64,000 bases of DNA from Paractinoplanes lichenicola (GTDB lineage: Bacteria > Actinomycetota > Actinomycetes > Mycobacteriales > Micromonosporaceae), in the NCBI RefSeq assembly GCF_016785085.1, contig NZ_JAENHO010000024.1, forward strand, positions 21,554 to 85,553, given 5' to 3'. A program made the position numbers and the translations under genes. The notes under the pieces were generated by a model. It saw nothing but the letters and a program-made list of their open reading frames with translations. It was not told the origin of the DNA and ran no database searches. This document shows, one piece after another, positions 17,216-24,883 of this stretch. Within the stretch, counting starts at the first letter, position 1; each line of letters starts with the position of its first letter.

Positions 17216-17338
17216 GGTGGTCTGTGCTGCCCTCTGCTGTGGTGAACGGGGTCGGCACACCACCGGGCAAGGGTGGACAGCACGTTGACGGGGCTTCTAG
17301 CCAAGCTCCTGTTAAGTCACCGTTCTTGCCCGGTGGTG
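17216..17338 (-). ncRNA. Candidate IS110 bridge RNA locus
   Basis: The non-coding stretch upstream of the recombinase contains a 14-base inverted repeat (CACCACCGGGCAAG at 17258-17271 and CTTGCCCGGTGGTG at 17325-17338) enclosing 53 bases. The enclosed loop holds a copy of the motif found at the opposite end of the element (16122-16135). Bridge RNAs of IS110 elements are encoded in this position and contain loops complementary to donor and target. The exact RNA ends are unknown. Confidence 0.4.
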
Positions 17339-17445
17339 GCCCCAGCGGCGGTCGACAGATCAGGGTTAAGGCAGTCACACGACGCCCGGGGAAAACAGGG
17401 TCAGACCGACACCGGTGATCCACCAAGTTCTATCGCGGACACCAC

Positions 17446-17516
17446 GTGGACAAAGAGTCAGACCCCGCTGAGGCCAACCCAGCATCTCAACGTGGACAAC
17501 GGGGAATTGTGGATAA
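17446..17516. other. DnaA-box-like motif group in non-coding DNA
   Basis: The gap 17339-17642 has no gene that I can see. It carries GTGGACAA at 17446-17453 and 17492-17499 and TGTGGATAA at 17508-17516. The last is the complement of TTATCCACA, a perfect DnaA-box consensus. Identical TGTGGATAA copies lie at 16139-16147 and 18605-18613. Two GTCAGACC copies near 17401 and 17457 are also present. DnaA binding is inference. Confidence 0.35.
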
Positions 17517-17642
17517 CCCCCGCCGCCGCCCGCCGGTGTGACTTACGAGCTCAGCGATGGTCAAGAGGCGCCCTGAGTCGTTGCGTTCTACGGTCGCAAC
17601 GGGCCGGCAGCCCGCCGGACGACCTCACGCAGGGAGCACTCG

Positions 17643-18584
17643 ATGACCGGGGACGGGCTGGGCCGCGGGCTCAGCGACATGTGGCGGTCGGTGCTGTTGT
17701 TCGTCCCGACCGCGCTCGCCTTCGCCGCGATCCTGCTGATCGGCTATCTGATCGCCCGGCTGCTGCGCACCGCGGCGACCCGTGCGCTGCACAAGGCCGG
17801 CCTCGACCGCGCGGCCCAGCGTGGGGCGGCGGCCCGGCTCTTCACCCGGATGAGCGCGAGCGAACTGACCGGCAAGCTCCTCTTTTACGGCATCCTGCTG
17901 TTCGCGCTGCAGGTGGCGTTCGGGCTGTGGGGTCCCAACCCGGTCAGTGACCTGCTGACCAGCTTGATCGCCTGGCTGCCGCGGCTCTTCGTGGCGATCG
18001 TGCTGATCGTCGTGGCCGCCGCCGTCGCGCGGGCCGCGCAGGATCTGATCGGCGGTGCGCTGAGCTCCCTCCCGTACGGGGGTCTGCTCGCTCGGTCCGT
18101 CTCGGTCGTGATCGTGGCGCTGGGCGTGATCGCCGCGCTCGACCAGGTGCGGATCGCCACCTCGGTCACCCAGCCGGTGCTGATCGCGGTGCTGGCCACG
18201 ATCGCCGGCGTGGTGATCGTCGGGGTCGGCGGCGGCCTGATCCGACCGATGCAGCACCGCTGGGAGACGTGGCTGGAGCGGGCCGCGACCGAGTCGGCGG
18301 CGATCCGGGAGCACGCGAAAGTCAACAGCCGCCCTGAGCCGTCCGGGGAAGCCGAGGCGGACGAGACACAGGTGATCCCGCGTCAGGCCGAGAAGCAGGA
18401 GACCGAGGCCACTGTGATCACGACGGAGGCGGGGGACAGCACGATCGTGAACCCCGGTCCGAACGACACGATCGTGATCGGCAGCGGCACGGACGACGCC
18501 GAGCGCACCCAGGTGATCTCGCCCGCGGACACGACGACGACCCGTCCGCTGCCCCGCGAGGACGAGGGCCGCACCGATCGCTGA
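17643..18584 (+). CDS. TM-helix repeat membrane protein with Thr-rich tail
   Basis: A 313-residue protein. ATG 17643 follows GGGAG. Four or five hydrophobic helices occupy residues 15-205, including FVPTALAFAAILLIGYLIARLL and repeated amphipathic stretches, like the conserved TM-helix family related to MscS channels. The last ~100 residues are acidic and disordered with five T-x-V/I units (ETQVI, EATVI, DSTIV, NDTIVI, RTQVI). These look like possible Ser/Thr-kinase or FHA sites. No pore-gating beta domain is present, so channel function is uncertain. Confidence 0.8.
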   Translation: MTGDGLGRGLSDMWRSVLLFVPTALAFAAILLIGYLIARLLRTAATRALHKAGLDRAAQRGAAARLFTRMSASELTGKLLFYGILLFALQVAFGLWGPNPVSDLLTSLIAWLPRLFVAIVLIVVAAAVARAAQDLIGGALSSLPYGGLLARSVSVVIVALGVIAALDQVRIATSVTQPVLIAVLATIAGVVIVGVGGGLIRPMQHRWETWLERAATESAAIREHAKVNSRPEPSGEAEADETQVIPRQAEKQETEATVITTEAGDSTIVNPGPNDTIVIGSGTDDAERTQVISPADTTTTRPLPREDEGRTDR

Positions 18585-18761
18585 CGGGTTGGCACACGAG
18601 CGCCTGTGGATAACCCGATTTCCGGCTTGACAACCGATAACGTCTGCGGCATTTCCCTGGGTGGGCGGGGGAGGCGGCGGCTGCTCCGCGATCTTGAAAG
18701 CCGGGCGATCTTGACAGGCTGACCTGAAGGGGCGGCCGCAATGGCGGCGGGGCGGGGAGCA

Positions 18762-18805
18762 GGCGGGGGCGGGGCGGAGAGCTGGCGGGGGCGGGGCGGA
18801 GAGCT
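18762..18805. repeat. Tandem 22-bp GC-rich repeat
   Basis: Two exact 22-base copies (18762-18783, 18784-18805) built on GGCGGGGGCGGGGCGG, with a third partial copy. They lie in the gap 18585-18913, which otherwise holds only the hairpin at 18842. Confidence 0.7.
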
Positions 18806-18841
18806 GGCGGGCGCGGTCGCGAGAAGTTGCGGGAAATGAGG

Positions 18842-18878
18842 AGGGCCGGTGCCGGGAGCGGATCCCGGCACCGGCCCT
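18842..18878. terminator. Strong bidirectional hairpin
   Basis: A 15-base perfect stem, GGGCCGGTGCCGGGA (18843-18857) with TCCCGGCACCGGCCC (18863-18877), and a 5-base loop; one more A-T pair extends it. It lies between two convergent genes (+ to 18584, - to 18914) and can end transcription from both sides. Confidence 0.8.
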
Positions 18879-18913
18879 TCGATGAAAGGTTTACGGCGCT
18901 TTGGCGTGTGCGG

Positions 18914-19264
18914 TCAGGGCTGGGGCAGGGTGCGAGCGAGGGCGCACACCGCCAGCAGGCGGCGCAGGACCCAGTCGCCGGCGGTCCAGTCGATGTCGGC
19001 GGCCGGCGGGCGCCAGCCGTGCGTGAAGGCGGCGTCGCGCACGCCCTCGGCGTAGGCGGCGAGCAGCACGGCGGTCAGCGGGCGGAGGTCGGCCGACAGG
19101 CTGTCGCGGATGCCCGCGCAGTGCTGGTCGACGATGGCCATCAGGCCGGGGTTGGCCTCGGCCGCCTCCAGACCGCCACCGACGGTCTGGTGCAGCTCGG
19201 TGAGGCTGGCGTGGGCGGAGCGGAGGGCAGCACGGGCGGCAGCGCCGGAGAACAAACCATTCAT
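18914..19264 (-). CDS. DUF6401-like protein
   Basis: A 116-residue helical protein with LTELHQTVGGGLEAAEANPGLMAIVDQHCAGIRDSLSADL-type sequence and a C-terminal DWTAGDWVLRRLLAVCALA. It resembles DUF6401 proteins, which often sit near natural-product genes in actinomycetes, though none is seen here. ATG 19264 is used; an upstream in-frame start at 19297 is less likely. There is no clear ribosome site. Confidence 0.6.
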   Translation of the reverse strand: MNGLFSGAAARAALRSAHASLTELHQTVGGGLEAAEANPGLMAIVDQHCAGIRDSLSADLRPLTAVLLAAYAEGVRDAAFTHGWRPPAADIDWTAGDWVLRRLLAVCALARTLPQP

Positions 19265-19356
19265 GTGGAGAAACGTTAAGGAGCGTCGGGTAGCCAACGG
19301 TTCGCCTGTTCGGTGCAGCTCGGTTGAAGCTTCCGCGGCGGGGAAATCATGGCGGC

Positions 19357-19740
19357 ATGGACGACACCACGGTCGAGGCTCTGGGGAAGCTGAGCTCGGC
19401 GCTCGAGACGACGGACCGGGCCCGCGGGCACCTCTACTCGTTCCACCAGCTCACCGGCAAGGCCGATTTCGAGCTGGACGAGGCGGTGGCGCTGTTCCGC
19501 GAGGCCGGCCACGACAAGATCGCCGACCGGATCCAGCAGGATCTGATCGGTCGCAACGTCACGCCCGGGCATTGGACGTTCCAGCTCGTCGAGGAGTACG
19601 ACGACGGCTATTGGAGCGAGTTCCGCACCGTCGAGCGGGCGGCCCGCGACGAGCTGGCCGAAGGAAAGCGCCACCTGCACGAGGCGGCGCTGAAGGAGCG
19701 GCGACGCACCCACGGCAAGCCGGGACACGAGGCCCGATAG
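19357..19740 (+). CDS. Conserved hypothetical protein, 127 aa
   Basis: A highly charged helical protein (LEVDEAVALFREAGHDKIADRI-type central part, EEYDDGYWSEFRTVERAARDELAEGKRHLHEAAL) with no signal peptide or helix in the membrane. ATG 19357 gives MDDTTVEALGKL; an upstream start at 19324 would add a poorly conserved leader. The pattern is typical of uncharacterised actinomycete stress-type proteins. Function unknown. Confidence 0.65.
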   Translation: MDDTTVEALGKLSSALETTDRARGHLYSFHQLTGKADFELDEAVALFREAGHDKIADRIQQDLIGRNVTPGHWTFQLVEEYDDGYWSEFRTVERAARDELAEGKRHLHEAALKERRRTHGKPGHEAR

Positions 19741-19792
19741 AAAGCGGCAAGCCAGGGCGCGCGGCCAAAAAAGCGACGGGAATGGAGCGGGG

Positions 19793-19999
19793 TTACTCCG
19801 CCTCGACCTGCGCGGGACGGCGGCGCTGCGCGTCGTCGGCGAGGATGACGGTGGCGACGACCATGGCCACGACCACGGCGAACAGCCAGGACGCGTCGTC
19901 GATCAGGCTCGCGGCCATCGGGGCCTGGAAAGCGGCCAGCAGGAAGCCGACCCAGGCGAGACGGCGCTGATTCTCGGAGAGGAAACCGGGAGAACGCAT
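19793..19999 (-). CDS. Small membrane protein, 68 aa
   Basis: Two hydrophobic helices, WVGFLLAAFQAPMAASLI and WLFAVVVAMVVATVIL, separated by a short acidic loop, with an Arg-rich C-terminal end. ATG 19999 has no strong ribosome site. It is divergent from the lipoprotein gene at 20067. Function unknown. Confidence 0.6.
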   Translation of the reverse strand: MRSPGFLSENQRRLAWVGFLLAAFQAPMAASLIDDASWLFAVVVAMVVATVILADDAQRRRPAQVEAE

Positions 20000-20066
20000 T
20001 CGGACAGTCTGGCTCGCATCGGGCGGATCGCCGTCACCCGTTCGTACGATTCTCCGTTGTCCGATA

Positions 20067-20780
20067 GTGCCCCCTGCGTTGCGTCACCACCGCTCAACCA
20101 TCGCCTTTCTGCTGGTCAGCGTGTTGGCGATCGCAGGCTGTGAGGCTCGCGGCACGGAACCGCCCGCGCCGGCCCAGCATGTCGTGGCCGGGCCGCTCGA
20201 GGGGCGTACGGGCGCGGTTCTGGTTGTTTCAAGAGCCGCTTCCCGCGTACGGGTGGTGCTCGCGAACATCCCAGGAATGCTCTATCGGATCACGACGGAA
20301 GCCGATGCCGGACTGACCCCGCGCGTCACCAGTCGTGGCGGTCAGGTGCGGGTGGCGCTGCTTCCCTCCGGCGGCACCGGGCCGGACGAGGTGAGCATCG
20401 TGCTCAACCGAAATGTGCGCTGGGATCTGCGGCTGCCCGCGGGCGCCGGCGAGCAGCGACTCGACCTCACCCGGGGCCGCGTCTCACGGCTCACGGTGGG
20501 TGCTTCCGGGCTGATCGAGGTGCGGCTGCCCCACCCGTACGGGACGGTGCCTTTGATCGTCACCGGTGGGGTGGGGACCTTGGCCGTCACCGCTCCGCGC
20601 GGCGTGCCGTTGCGGCTCAACCTGGCCCGGGGCGCACGCTCGGCCCTGACCCCGTGGACGGCCGACGAGGAGATCCCGCCGGCCACCACCTTCGCGCCGG
20701 CCGTGTGGCCTACGGCGCGGGACCGCTACTCGCTGCGTACGAGATCGACGGTCGGGATTCTCGCCCTGCGACGAGTGTGA
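20067..20780 (+). CDS. Predicted lipoprotein
   Basis: A 237-residue product with a basic N-terminus, a hydrophobic stretch (IAFLLVSVLAIAGC) and a lipobox ending in Cys. The mature part is beta-rich with repeated hydrophobic strands such as LTVGASGLIEVRLPHPYGTVPLIVTGGVGTLAV-type runs, suggesting a beta-helix or adhesin-like solenoid, but I do not recognise a family. GTG 20067 is the start that precedes the signal peptide. Confidence 0.65.
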   Translation: MPPALRHHRSTIAFLLVSVLAIAGCEARGTEPPAPAQHVVAGPLEGRTGAVLVVSRAASRVRVVLANIPGMLYRITTEADAGLTPRVTSRGGQVRVALLPSGGTGPDEVSIVLNRNVRWDLRLPAGAGEQRLDLTRGRVSRLTVGASGLIEVRLPHPYGTVPLIVTGGVGTLAVTAPRGVPLRLNLARGARSALTPWTADEEIPPATTFAPAVWPTARDRYSLRTRSTVGILALRRV

Positions 20781-20782
20781 GA

Positions 20783-21247
20783 TCACGCGCCGGGACGGTC
20801 GACCTGACCGCGCCAGGCGCCGCTCTCGATGCCGCCGCGGCCCTCGATGAACTCCTTGAACCGCTTCATGTCGCCCTTGACCCGGCGGTCGACGACGCCG
20901 AGCTTGTCGCCGGCGTTCTCCACGAAGCCCTGCGGGTCGAAGTCCATCTGCACGGTGACCCGGGTGTGGGTGTCGTCGAGACGGTGGAAGGTGACCACGC
21001 CGGCCTGCTTCTCACCCTCGGTCGACCGCCAGGCCACGCGCTCGTCGGGAAGCTGCTCGGTGATCTCGGCGTCGAACTCGCGCTTGACCCCGGCGATCTC
21101 GGTCTTCCAGTGCGTGTGGGTCGGATCCAGCTGCCGGATTTCCTGCACGCCCTCCATGAAGCGCGGGAACTCCTCGAACTGGGTCCACTGGTTGTAGGCC
21201 GTACGGATCGGGACGTCAACGTCAACGGACTCAGTTACAGTGCTCAT
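20783..21247 (-). CDS. SRPBCC family protein
   Basis: A 154-residue START/polyketide-cyclase-like protein: VDVDVPIRTAYNQWTQFEEFPRFMEGVQEIRQLD at the start, then EITEQLPDERVAWRSTEG and a C-terminal helix MKRFKEFIEG. The family binds hydrophobic ligands in a helix-grip fold; membrane-stress roles are reported for some relatives. ATG 21247 lies three bases after the stop of the BrkB-type gene, so the two form an operon. Only two bases separate its stop from the convergent lipoprotein gene. Confidence 0.85.
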   Translation of the reverse strand: MSTVTESVDVDVPIRTAYNQWTQFEEFPRFMEGVQEIRQLDPTHTHWKTEIAGVKREFDAEITEQLPDERVAWRSTEGEKQAGVVTFHRLDDTHTRVTVQMDFDPQGFVENAGDKLGVVDRRVKGDMKRFKEFIEGRGGIESGAWRGQVDRPGA

Positions 21248-21250
21248 GCA

Positions 21251-22252
21251 CTAGGGGGTGCCCGGGTCCGAGGGCGCTAAACGAGGCGCCAGCGGTGTCT
21301 TGGGATTCGTGTCGCCGGCCTGTCGCAGCCGGGCCCGCTGCACCTCGGCGTTGACCTGCACGCCGAGCAGCACGGCGATGTTCGACAGATAGATCCAGAC
21401 CAGGAACGCCATGATCGCGCCGAGGCTGCCGTACGTGCGGTTGTAGGAGCCGAAGTTGGCCACGTAAAGGCCGAAGCCGAACGACGCGAGCGCCCACAGG
21501 AACAGCGCCACCGCCCCGCCCACGGTCAGCCAGCGGAACCGGGGCTGCTTGACGTTCGGGGCGATCCAGAACAGCAGCGACAGTACGAGCGTGGCCGCGG
21601 CCACCAGCACCGGCCAGCGGCCCGCGTGCCAGAGTTGCCGGGTCGTCTCGCCGGCCCCCAGCGCGTCACCGACCGCGTCGACCAGTGGGCCGCTGATGAT
21701 CAGACCGGCCCCGATCGCGGCCAGCAGCACCAGCGCGACGGCGGCCAGCAGGATCTCCAGGATCTGCAGTTTCCACCAGCTCCGACCTTCCCGTACGCCG
21801 TAGATCCGGTTGGACGCCCGGGAGAACGTCGAGACGTAGCCGGACGACGACCACAGCGCGAGCAGCAGGCCGAAGCCGAGCAGCACCTTGGCCGAGTCCT
21901 GCTGGACCAGCAGCGCCTGCACGACCGGGAGCAGGTCCTGGTTGTCGACGACCGCGCCGACCCCCAGGTCGTTGAGGATGCCGACGGTCGTCGTCAGCAC
22001 CGTGGAGCCGTCGGTGACCAGGTTGATCAGGGCGACGATCACGACCAGCGAGGGAATCAGGGCCGTAAAGGTTTGATACGTCATCGCGGCGGCGAAATCA
22101 GAGCAGTCGTCCTCGATGTAGCCGACGGCACTGCGCCACAGCACGGAACGCCAGTACCGCCAGCGCAACTGGCGGAGCCGGCGCGGCACAGGATGAGGGG
22201 TAGCGTCGTCGGCATCGGCCTCGGACTCACGGTCGACGGTCGGCTCGGTCAT
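21251..22252 (-). CDS. YihY/BrkB family membrane protein
   Basis: A 333-residue integral membrane protein with about six helices. The family landmarks are present: DDCSDFAAAMTYQTFTALIPSLVVIVAL near residue 50, ALWSSSGYVSTFSRASNRIYGV, and the C-terminal YGSLGAIMAFLVWIYLSNIAVLLGVQVNAE. The N-terminus is an acidic cytoplasmic stretch. The transported substrate of this family is not settled. It is co-transcribed with the SRPBCC gene and divergent from the oxidoreductase gene at 22322. Confidence 0.92.
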   Translation of the reverse strand: MTEPTVDRESEADADDATPHPVPRRLRQLRWRYWRSVLWRSAVGYIEDDCSDFAAAMTYQTFTALIPSLVVIVALINLVTDGSTVLTTTVGILNDLGVGAVVDNQDLLPVVQALLVQQDSAKVLLGFGLLLALWSSSGYVSTFSRASNRIYGVREGRSWWKLQILEILLAAVALVLLAAIGAGLIISGPLVDAVGDALGAGETTRQLWHAGRWPVLVAAATLVLSLLFWIAPNVKQPRFRWLTVGGAVALFLWALASFGFGLYVANFGSYNRTYGSLGAIMAFLVWIYLSNIAVLLGVQVNAEVQRARLRQAGDTNPKTPLAPRLAPSDPGTP

Positions 22253-22321
22253 GCCGGCTCCTCAAGGTTCTTCACAGCGCAGCTACCCGAGCACGCTCAG
22301 CGACAAACGCGGGGGACTTTC

Positions 22322-23911
22322 ATGGAGAGCGCGGACGCGATCGTCATCGGCGCCGGGCACAACGGCCTGGTCGCGGCCAACCTGCTCGCCGACGCCGGAT
22401 GGTCGGTCCTCGTGCTCGAGGCGACCCCGCATCCGGGCGGGGCGGTCCGGTCGGGCTACGTGACCGCACCCGGCTACCTCAGTGATCTTTTCAGCTCGTT
22501 CTATCCCCTCGGGTACGCCTCGCCGGTGCTGAAGGGCCTGGATCTGGGCGACCACGGGCTGAGCTGGACGCACGCCCCCGAGGTGCTGACCCACCTCATG
22601 CCGGACGGGCGGGCGGCCACGCTGAGCCGCGACATCTCGCGCACGATGGAGTCGCTCGACCGGTTCGCCCCCGGCGACGGCGAGAGCTGGCAGGAGACGT
22701 ACGCGGAATGGCGCTCGGTCTCCCGGACGATGCTGGACACCATCCTGACGCCGTTCCCGCCGGTCCGCGGTGGCCTGGGGGTGGCCCGCCGGCTGGGCGC
22801 GCCCCGCTCGCTCCGGCTGGCCCGCCGGCTGCTGCTGTCGGTGCGCGAGATGGGCACCGAGATGTTCCGCGGCGAGGGCGCGACCATGCTGATGGCCGGC
22901 TGCGCCCTGCACACCGACCTCTCACCCGAAGAGGCCGGCGGCGGCGTGTACGGGTGGCTGCTCGCCATGCTGGGCCAGCAGTACGGCTGGCCGGTGCCCG
23001 TGGGTGGCGCCCAGAAGATCACCGACGCCCTCGTCTCGCGGCTCGAGCAGCGCGGCGGCCGGATCCGCTACGAGACCCCGGTCTCCCAGGTCCTGATCGC
23101 GCGGGGCAAGGCGATGGGCGTCCGTTCCGCCGGTGGCGAGGCTTTCCGGGCATATCGCGCGGTGGTGGCCGACGTCCCGGCCCCGTCGATGTATCTCGAC
23201 CTGGTCGGCGAGCGCTGGCTCCCGCCGCGGATGATCGAGGACCTGGCCCGCTTCCGCTGGGACGGCGCCACGGTCAAGGTCGACTGGGCCGTCCGCACAA
23301 AGATGCCCTGGAAGAACCCGGCCGCGGCGGGCGCGGGCACGGTCCACCTGGGCGCCGACCTCGACGGCCTGACCCGGTACGCGTCCCACCTGGCCACCGA
23401 CTCGCTGCCGCCCGACCCGTTCCTGCTGCTGGGCCAGATGACCACGGCCGACCCGACGCACTCACCAGAGGGCACGGAGTCGCTCTGGGCGTACACCCAC
23501 CTGCCGCACCGCAAGCACTGGGACCCCGACGAGATCGCGGCCCACGTCGAACGCATGGAGTCGGTGATCGAGGACCAGGCCCCCGGCTTCCGCCAGGAGG
23601 TCATCGGCCGCAACGTCTTCTCCCCGGCCGACATGGAACGCGAAAACCCGTCCCTGGTCGGCGGCGCCCTGGGCGGCGGCACAGCGGCGGCCTTCCAGCA
23701 ACTCTTCCTGCGCCCGATCCCCGGCCTGGGCCGCGCCGACACCCCGGTCGACCGCCTCTTCATGGCCAGCTCCTCGGCCCACCCCGGCGGCGGCGTCCAC
23801 GGTGCCCCGGGCGCCAACGCGGCCCGAGCCGCCCTGGCCCGCAACCGAACCGTCCTCGGCGACGCCTACCGCGGCCTGATCAACGCGGGCCACCGCGTCG
23901 TCTACGGCTGA
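22322..23911 (+). CDS. CrtI/phytoene-desaturase-like FAD oxidoreductase
   Basis: A 529-residue flavoprotein. The N-terminal dinucleotide-binding motif IVIGAGHNGLVAANLLADAGWSVLVLEA is canonical and is followed by GGAVRSGYV. The C-terminal flavin motif FMASSSAHPGGGVHGAPGANAARAAL is also intact. It belongs to the NAD(P)/FAD amine-oxidase/phytoene-desaturase group. No crtB, crtE or other carotenoid gene is nearby, so the substrate is unknown. ATG 22322 has GGGGGA upstream. Confidence 0.88.
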   Translation: MESADAIVIGAGHNGLVAANLLADAGWSVLVLEATPHPGGAVRSGYVTAPGYLSDLFSSFYPLGYASPVLKGLDLGDHGLSWTHAPEVLTHLMPDGRAATLSRDISRTMESLDRFAPGDGESWQETYAEWRSVSRTMLDTILTPFPPVRGGLGVARRLGAPRSLRLARRLLLSVREMGTEMFRGEGATMLMAGCALHTDLSPEEAGGGVYGWLLAMLGQQYGWPVPVGGAQKITDALVSRLEQRGGRIRYETPVSQVLIARGKAMGVRSAGGEAFRAYRAVVADVPAPSMYLDLVGERWLPPRMIEDLARFRWDGATVKVDWAVRTKMPWKNPAAAGAGTVHLGADLDGLTRYASHLATDSLPPDPFLLLGQMTTADPTHSPEGTESLWAYTHLPHRKHWDPDEIAAHVERMESVIEDQAPGFRQEVIGRNVFSPADMERENPSLVGGALGGGTAAAFQQLFLRPIPGLGRADTPVDRLFMASSSAHPGGGVHGAPGANAARAALARNRTVLGDAYRGLINAGHRVVYG

Positions 23912-24122
23912 GCCGCCGAGCTTCTACCGCGACCCGCAGGGCGGGCCACAGCCGCAGCCGGCGCGAGCTGTCGGTGGCGGCCAGCACCGCCGCGAGCGCC
24001 GGCCGCTCCTCGGGCGGGACGAATGTGAGCACGACCAGCAGCGGTATGACGGCGGCAAGCAATTCGACACAGATGCATAGGACAGTCACTCCGGCCACGA
24101 TGGCAAAGATCGTGTACTCCAT
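23880..24122 (-). CDS. Small membrane protein, 80 aa
   Basis: One or two hydrophobic helices near the N-terminus (IFAIVAGVTVLCICVELLAAVIPLLVVL) and a long Arg-rich cytoplasmic tail. Its ATG (24122) lies one base after the stop of the gene upstream, so translation is coupled. The 3' end overlaps the convergent oxidoreductase by 32 bases. Function unknown; with 24124-24345 it forms a pair. Confidence 0.6.
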   Translation of the reverse strand: MEYTIFAIVAGVTVLCICVELLAAVIPLLVVLTFVPPEERPALAAVLAATDSSRRLRLWPALRVAVEARRLSRRRRGGPR

Positions 24123-24123
24123 G

Positions 24124-24345
24124 TCAGCGCCCGCTCAGGAGGGCAGCGGCCAGAAGAAGAAGCGCGGTGGTCAGGCAGAGGAAGACGGCCAGGGCGGCGG
24201 CCGCCGCGCGGATCAGGGGTCCGATGGGCTGCACCAGGCGCTTCACCTGATCAACCGCGACGACCAGGCACAATCCGGCAAGGGCGAGGTAGAGCGCGCC
24301 ATTCAGCGCCAAAGATCCGGAATGGTTTTGGAGTGTTTGTGACAC
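24124..24345 (-). CDS. Small membrane protein, 73 aa
   Basis: GTG 24345 is preceded by an excellent GAGGAGG site, which makes this small gene believable. The product has two hydrophobic helices (LNGALYLALAGLCLVVAV; AAAAALAVFLCLTTALLLLAAALL). It is the first gene of a coupled two-gene unit with the 80-residue membrane protein. Function unknown. Confidence 0.65.
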   Translation of the reverse strand: MSQTLQNHSGSLALNGALYLALAGLCLVVAVDQVKRLVQPIGPLIRAAAAALAVFLCLTTALLLLAAALLSGR

Positions 24346-24613
24346 GTCAGCCTCCTCGTCCGGGGGGTCGTGGGAGGCGGGGTTGCCGCTCCCTCATTCG
24401 TCAGGGTCGCGGCATCTGTACCATGACCGCCAGCGCATATGCATCTGGCGCGAATAACGGACACTACCGGCCTAATCGGCTACCTGGCAGATTGACAGGT
24501 GACCGAGCGCTACCTGGCTACGTGCTTACTATCCGTCGGCATGCACCTTGGTGGGTCAGATGCATTGTGAATACGATCTATCCCATCGTGCATGAGACAG
24601 GATGCAAAAGCTG
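24346..24613. other. AT-richer divergent regulatory gap
   Basis: Between the membrane-protein pair and the XRE module lie 268 bases that look AT-richer than the flanks. They hold two GCTACCTGGC direct repeats (near 24479 and 24510), a TTGACA near 24494, several TGCAT motifs, and no gene. This is probably the promoter and operator region of the module. Confidence 0.45.
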
Positions 24614-24844
24614 ATGAGCGAAATCGACACCGAAGTCGACGCGCCGGGGTTGCGGCTGACCGAGCTGGCCGCCTCGTGCTCCGGCGGAAGCTGCCCTACG
24701 GTCTATCTCTCTGGAAAGGGCACGATCGTGGTCCAGGGGTACGCCGTCGACGGGGCAGCGGCCGGAATCGATTTGCCGTCCGGGGAACTGCTTGTCGAGA
24801 TCCCGGCCGATCTGCTGGCGGCGGCGGTGCGGAACCAGTCCTGA
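24614..24844 (+). CDS. Small partner protein of XRE regulator
   Basis: A 76-residue acidic protein: LRLTELAASCSGGSCPTVYLSGKGTIVVQGYAVDG, then GIDLPSGELLVEIPADLLAAAV. It has a paired-Cys CSGGSC motif. Short proteins of this pattern precede XRE/DUF5753 regulators in actinomycetes, taking the place that DUF397 has in the module at 8813. ATG 24614 is preferred; ATG 24602 four codons upstream is possible. It ends 39 bases before the XRE gene. Confidence 0.75.
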   Translation: MSEIDTEVDAPGLRLTELAASCSGGSCPTVYLSGKGTIVVQGYAVDGAAAGIDLPSGELLVEIPADLLAAAVRNQS

Positions 24845-24883
24845 GTCTGGACGCCGGAGGGCCACACCGAAAGGGGGCCGGTC

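Larger units (their letters stand above)
16122..17338 (-). mobile_element. IS110 family insertion element, ends approximate
   Basis: An intact IS110-type recombinase gene with a non-coding region upstream of it. Near the recombinase 3' end lies GCTCCTGTAAGTCA (16122-16135); an almost identical GCTCCTGTTAAGTCA occurs upstream at 17305-17319. IS110 elements usually lack terminal inverted repeats and do not duplicate the target, so these short repeats and the structured upstream region are the only boundary clues. The right-hand end could lie up to ~100 bases further. Confidence 0.6.

Noticed and set aside
22322..23911. Carotenoid gene cluster
   Set aside because: Only one CrtI-like gene, with no crtE, crtB or crtY-type neighbour.
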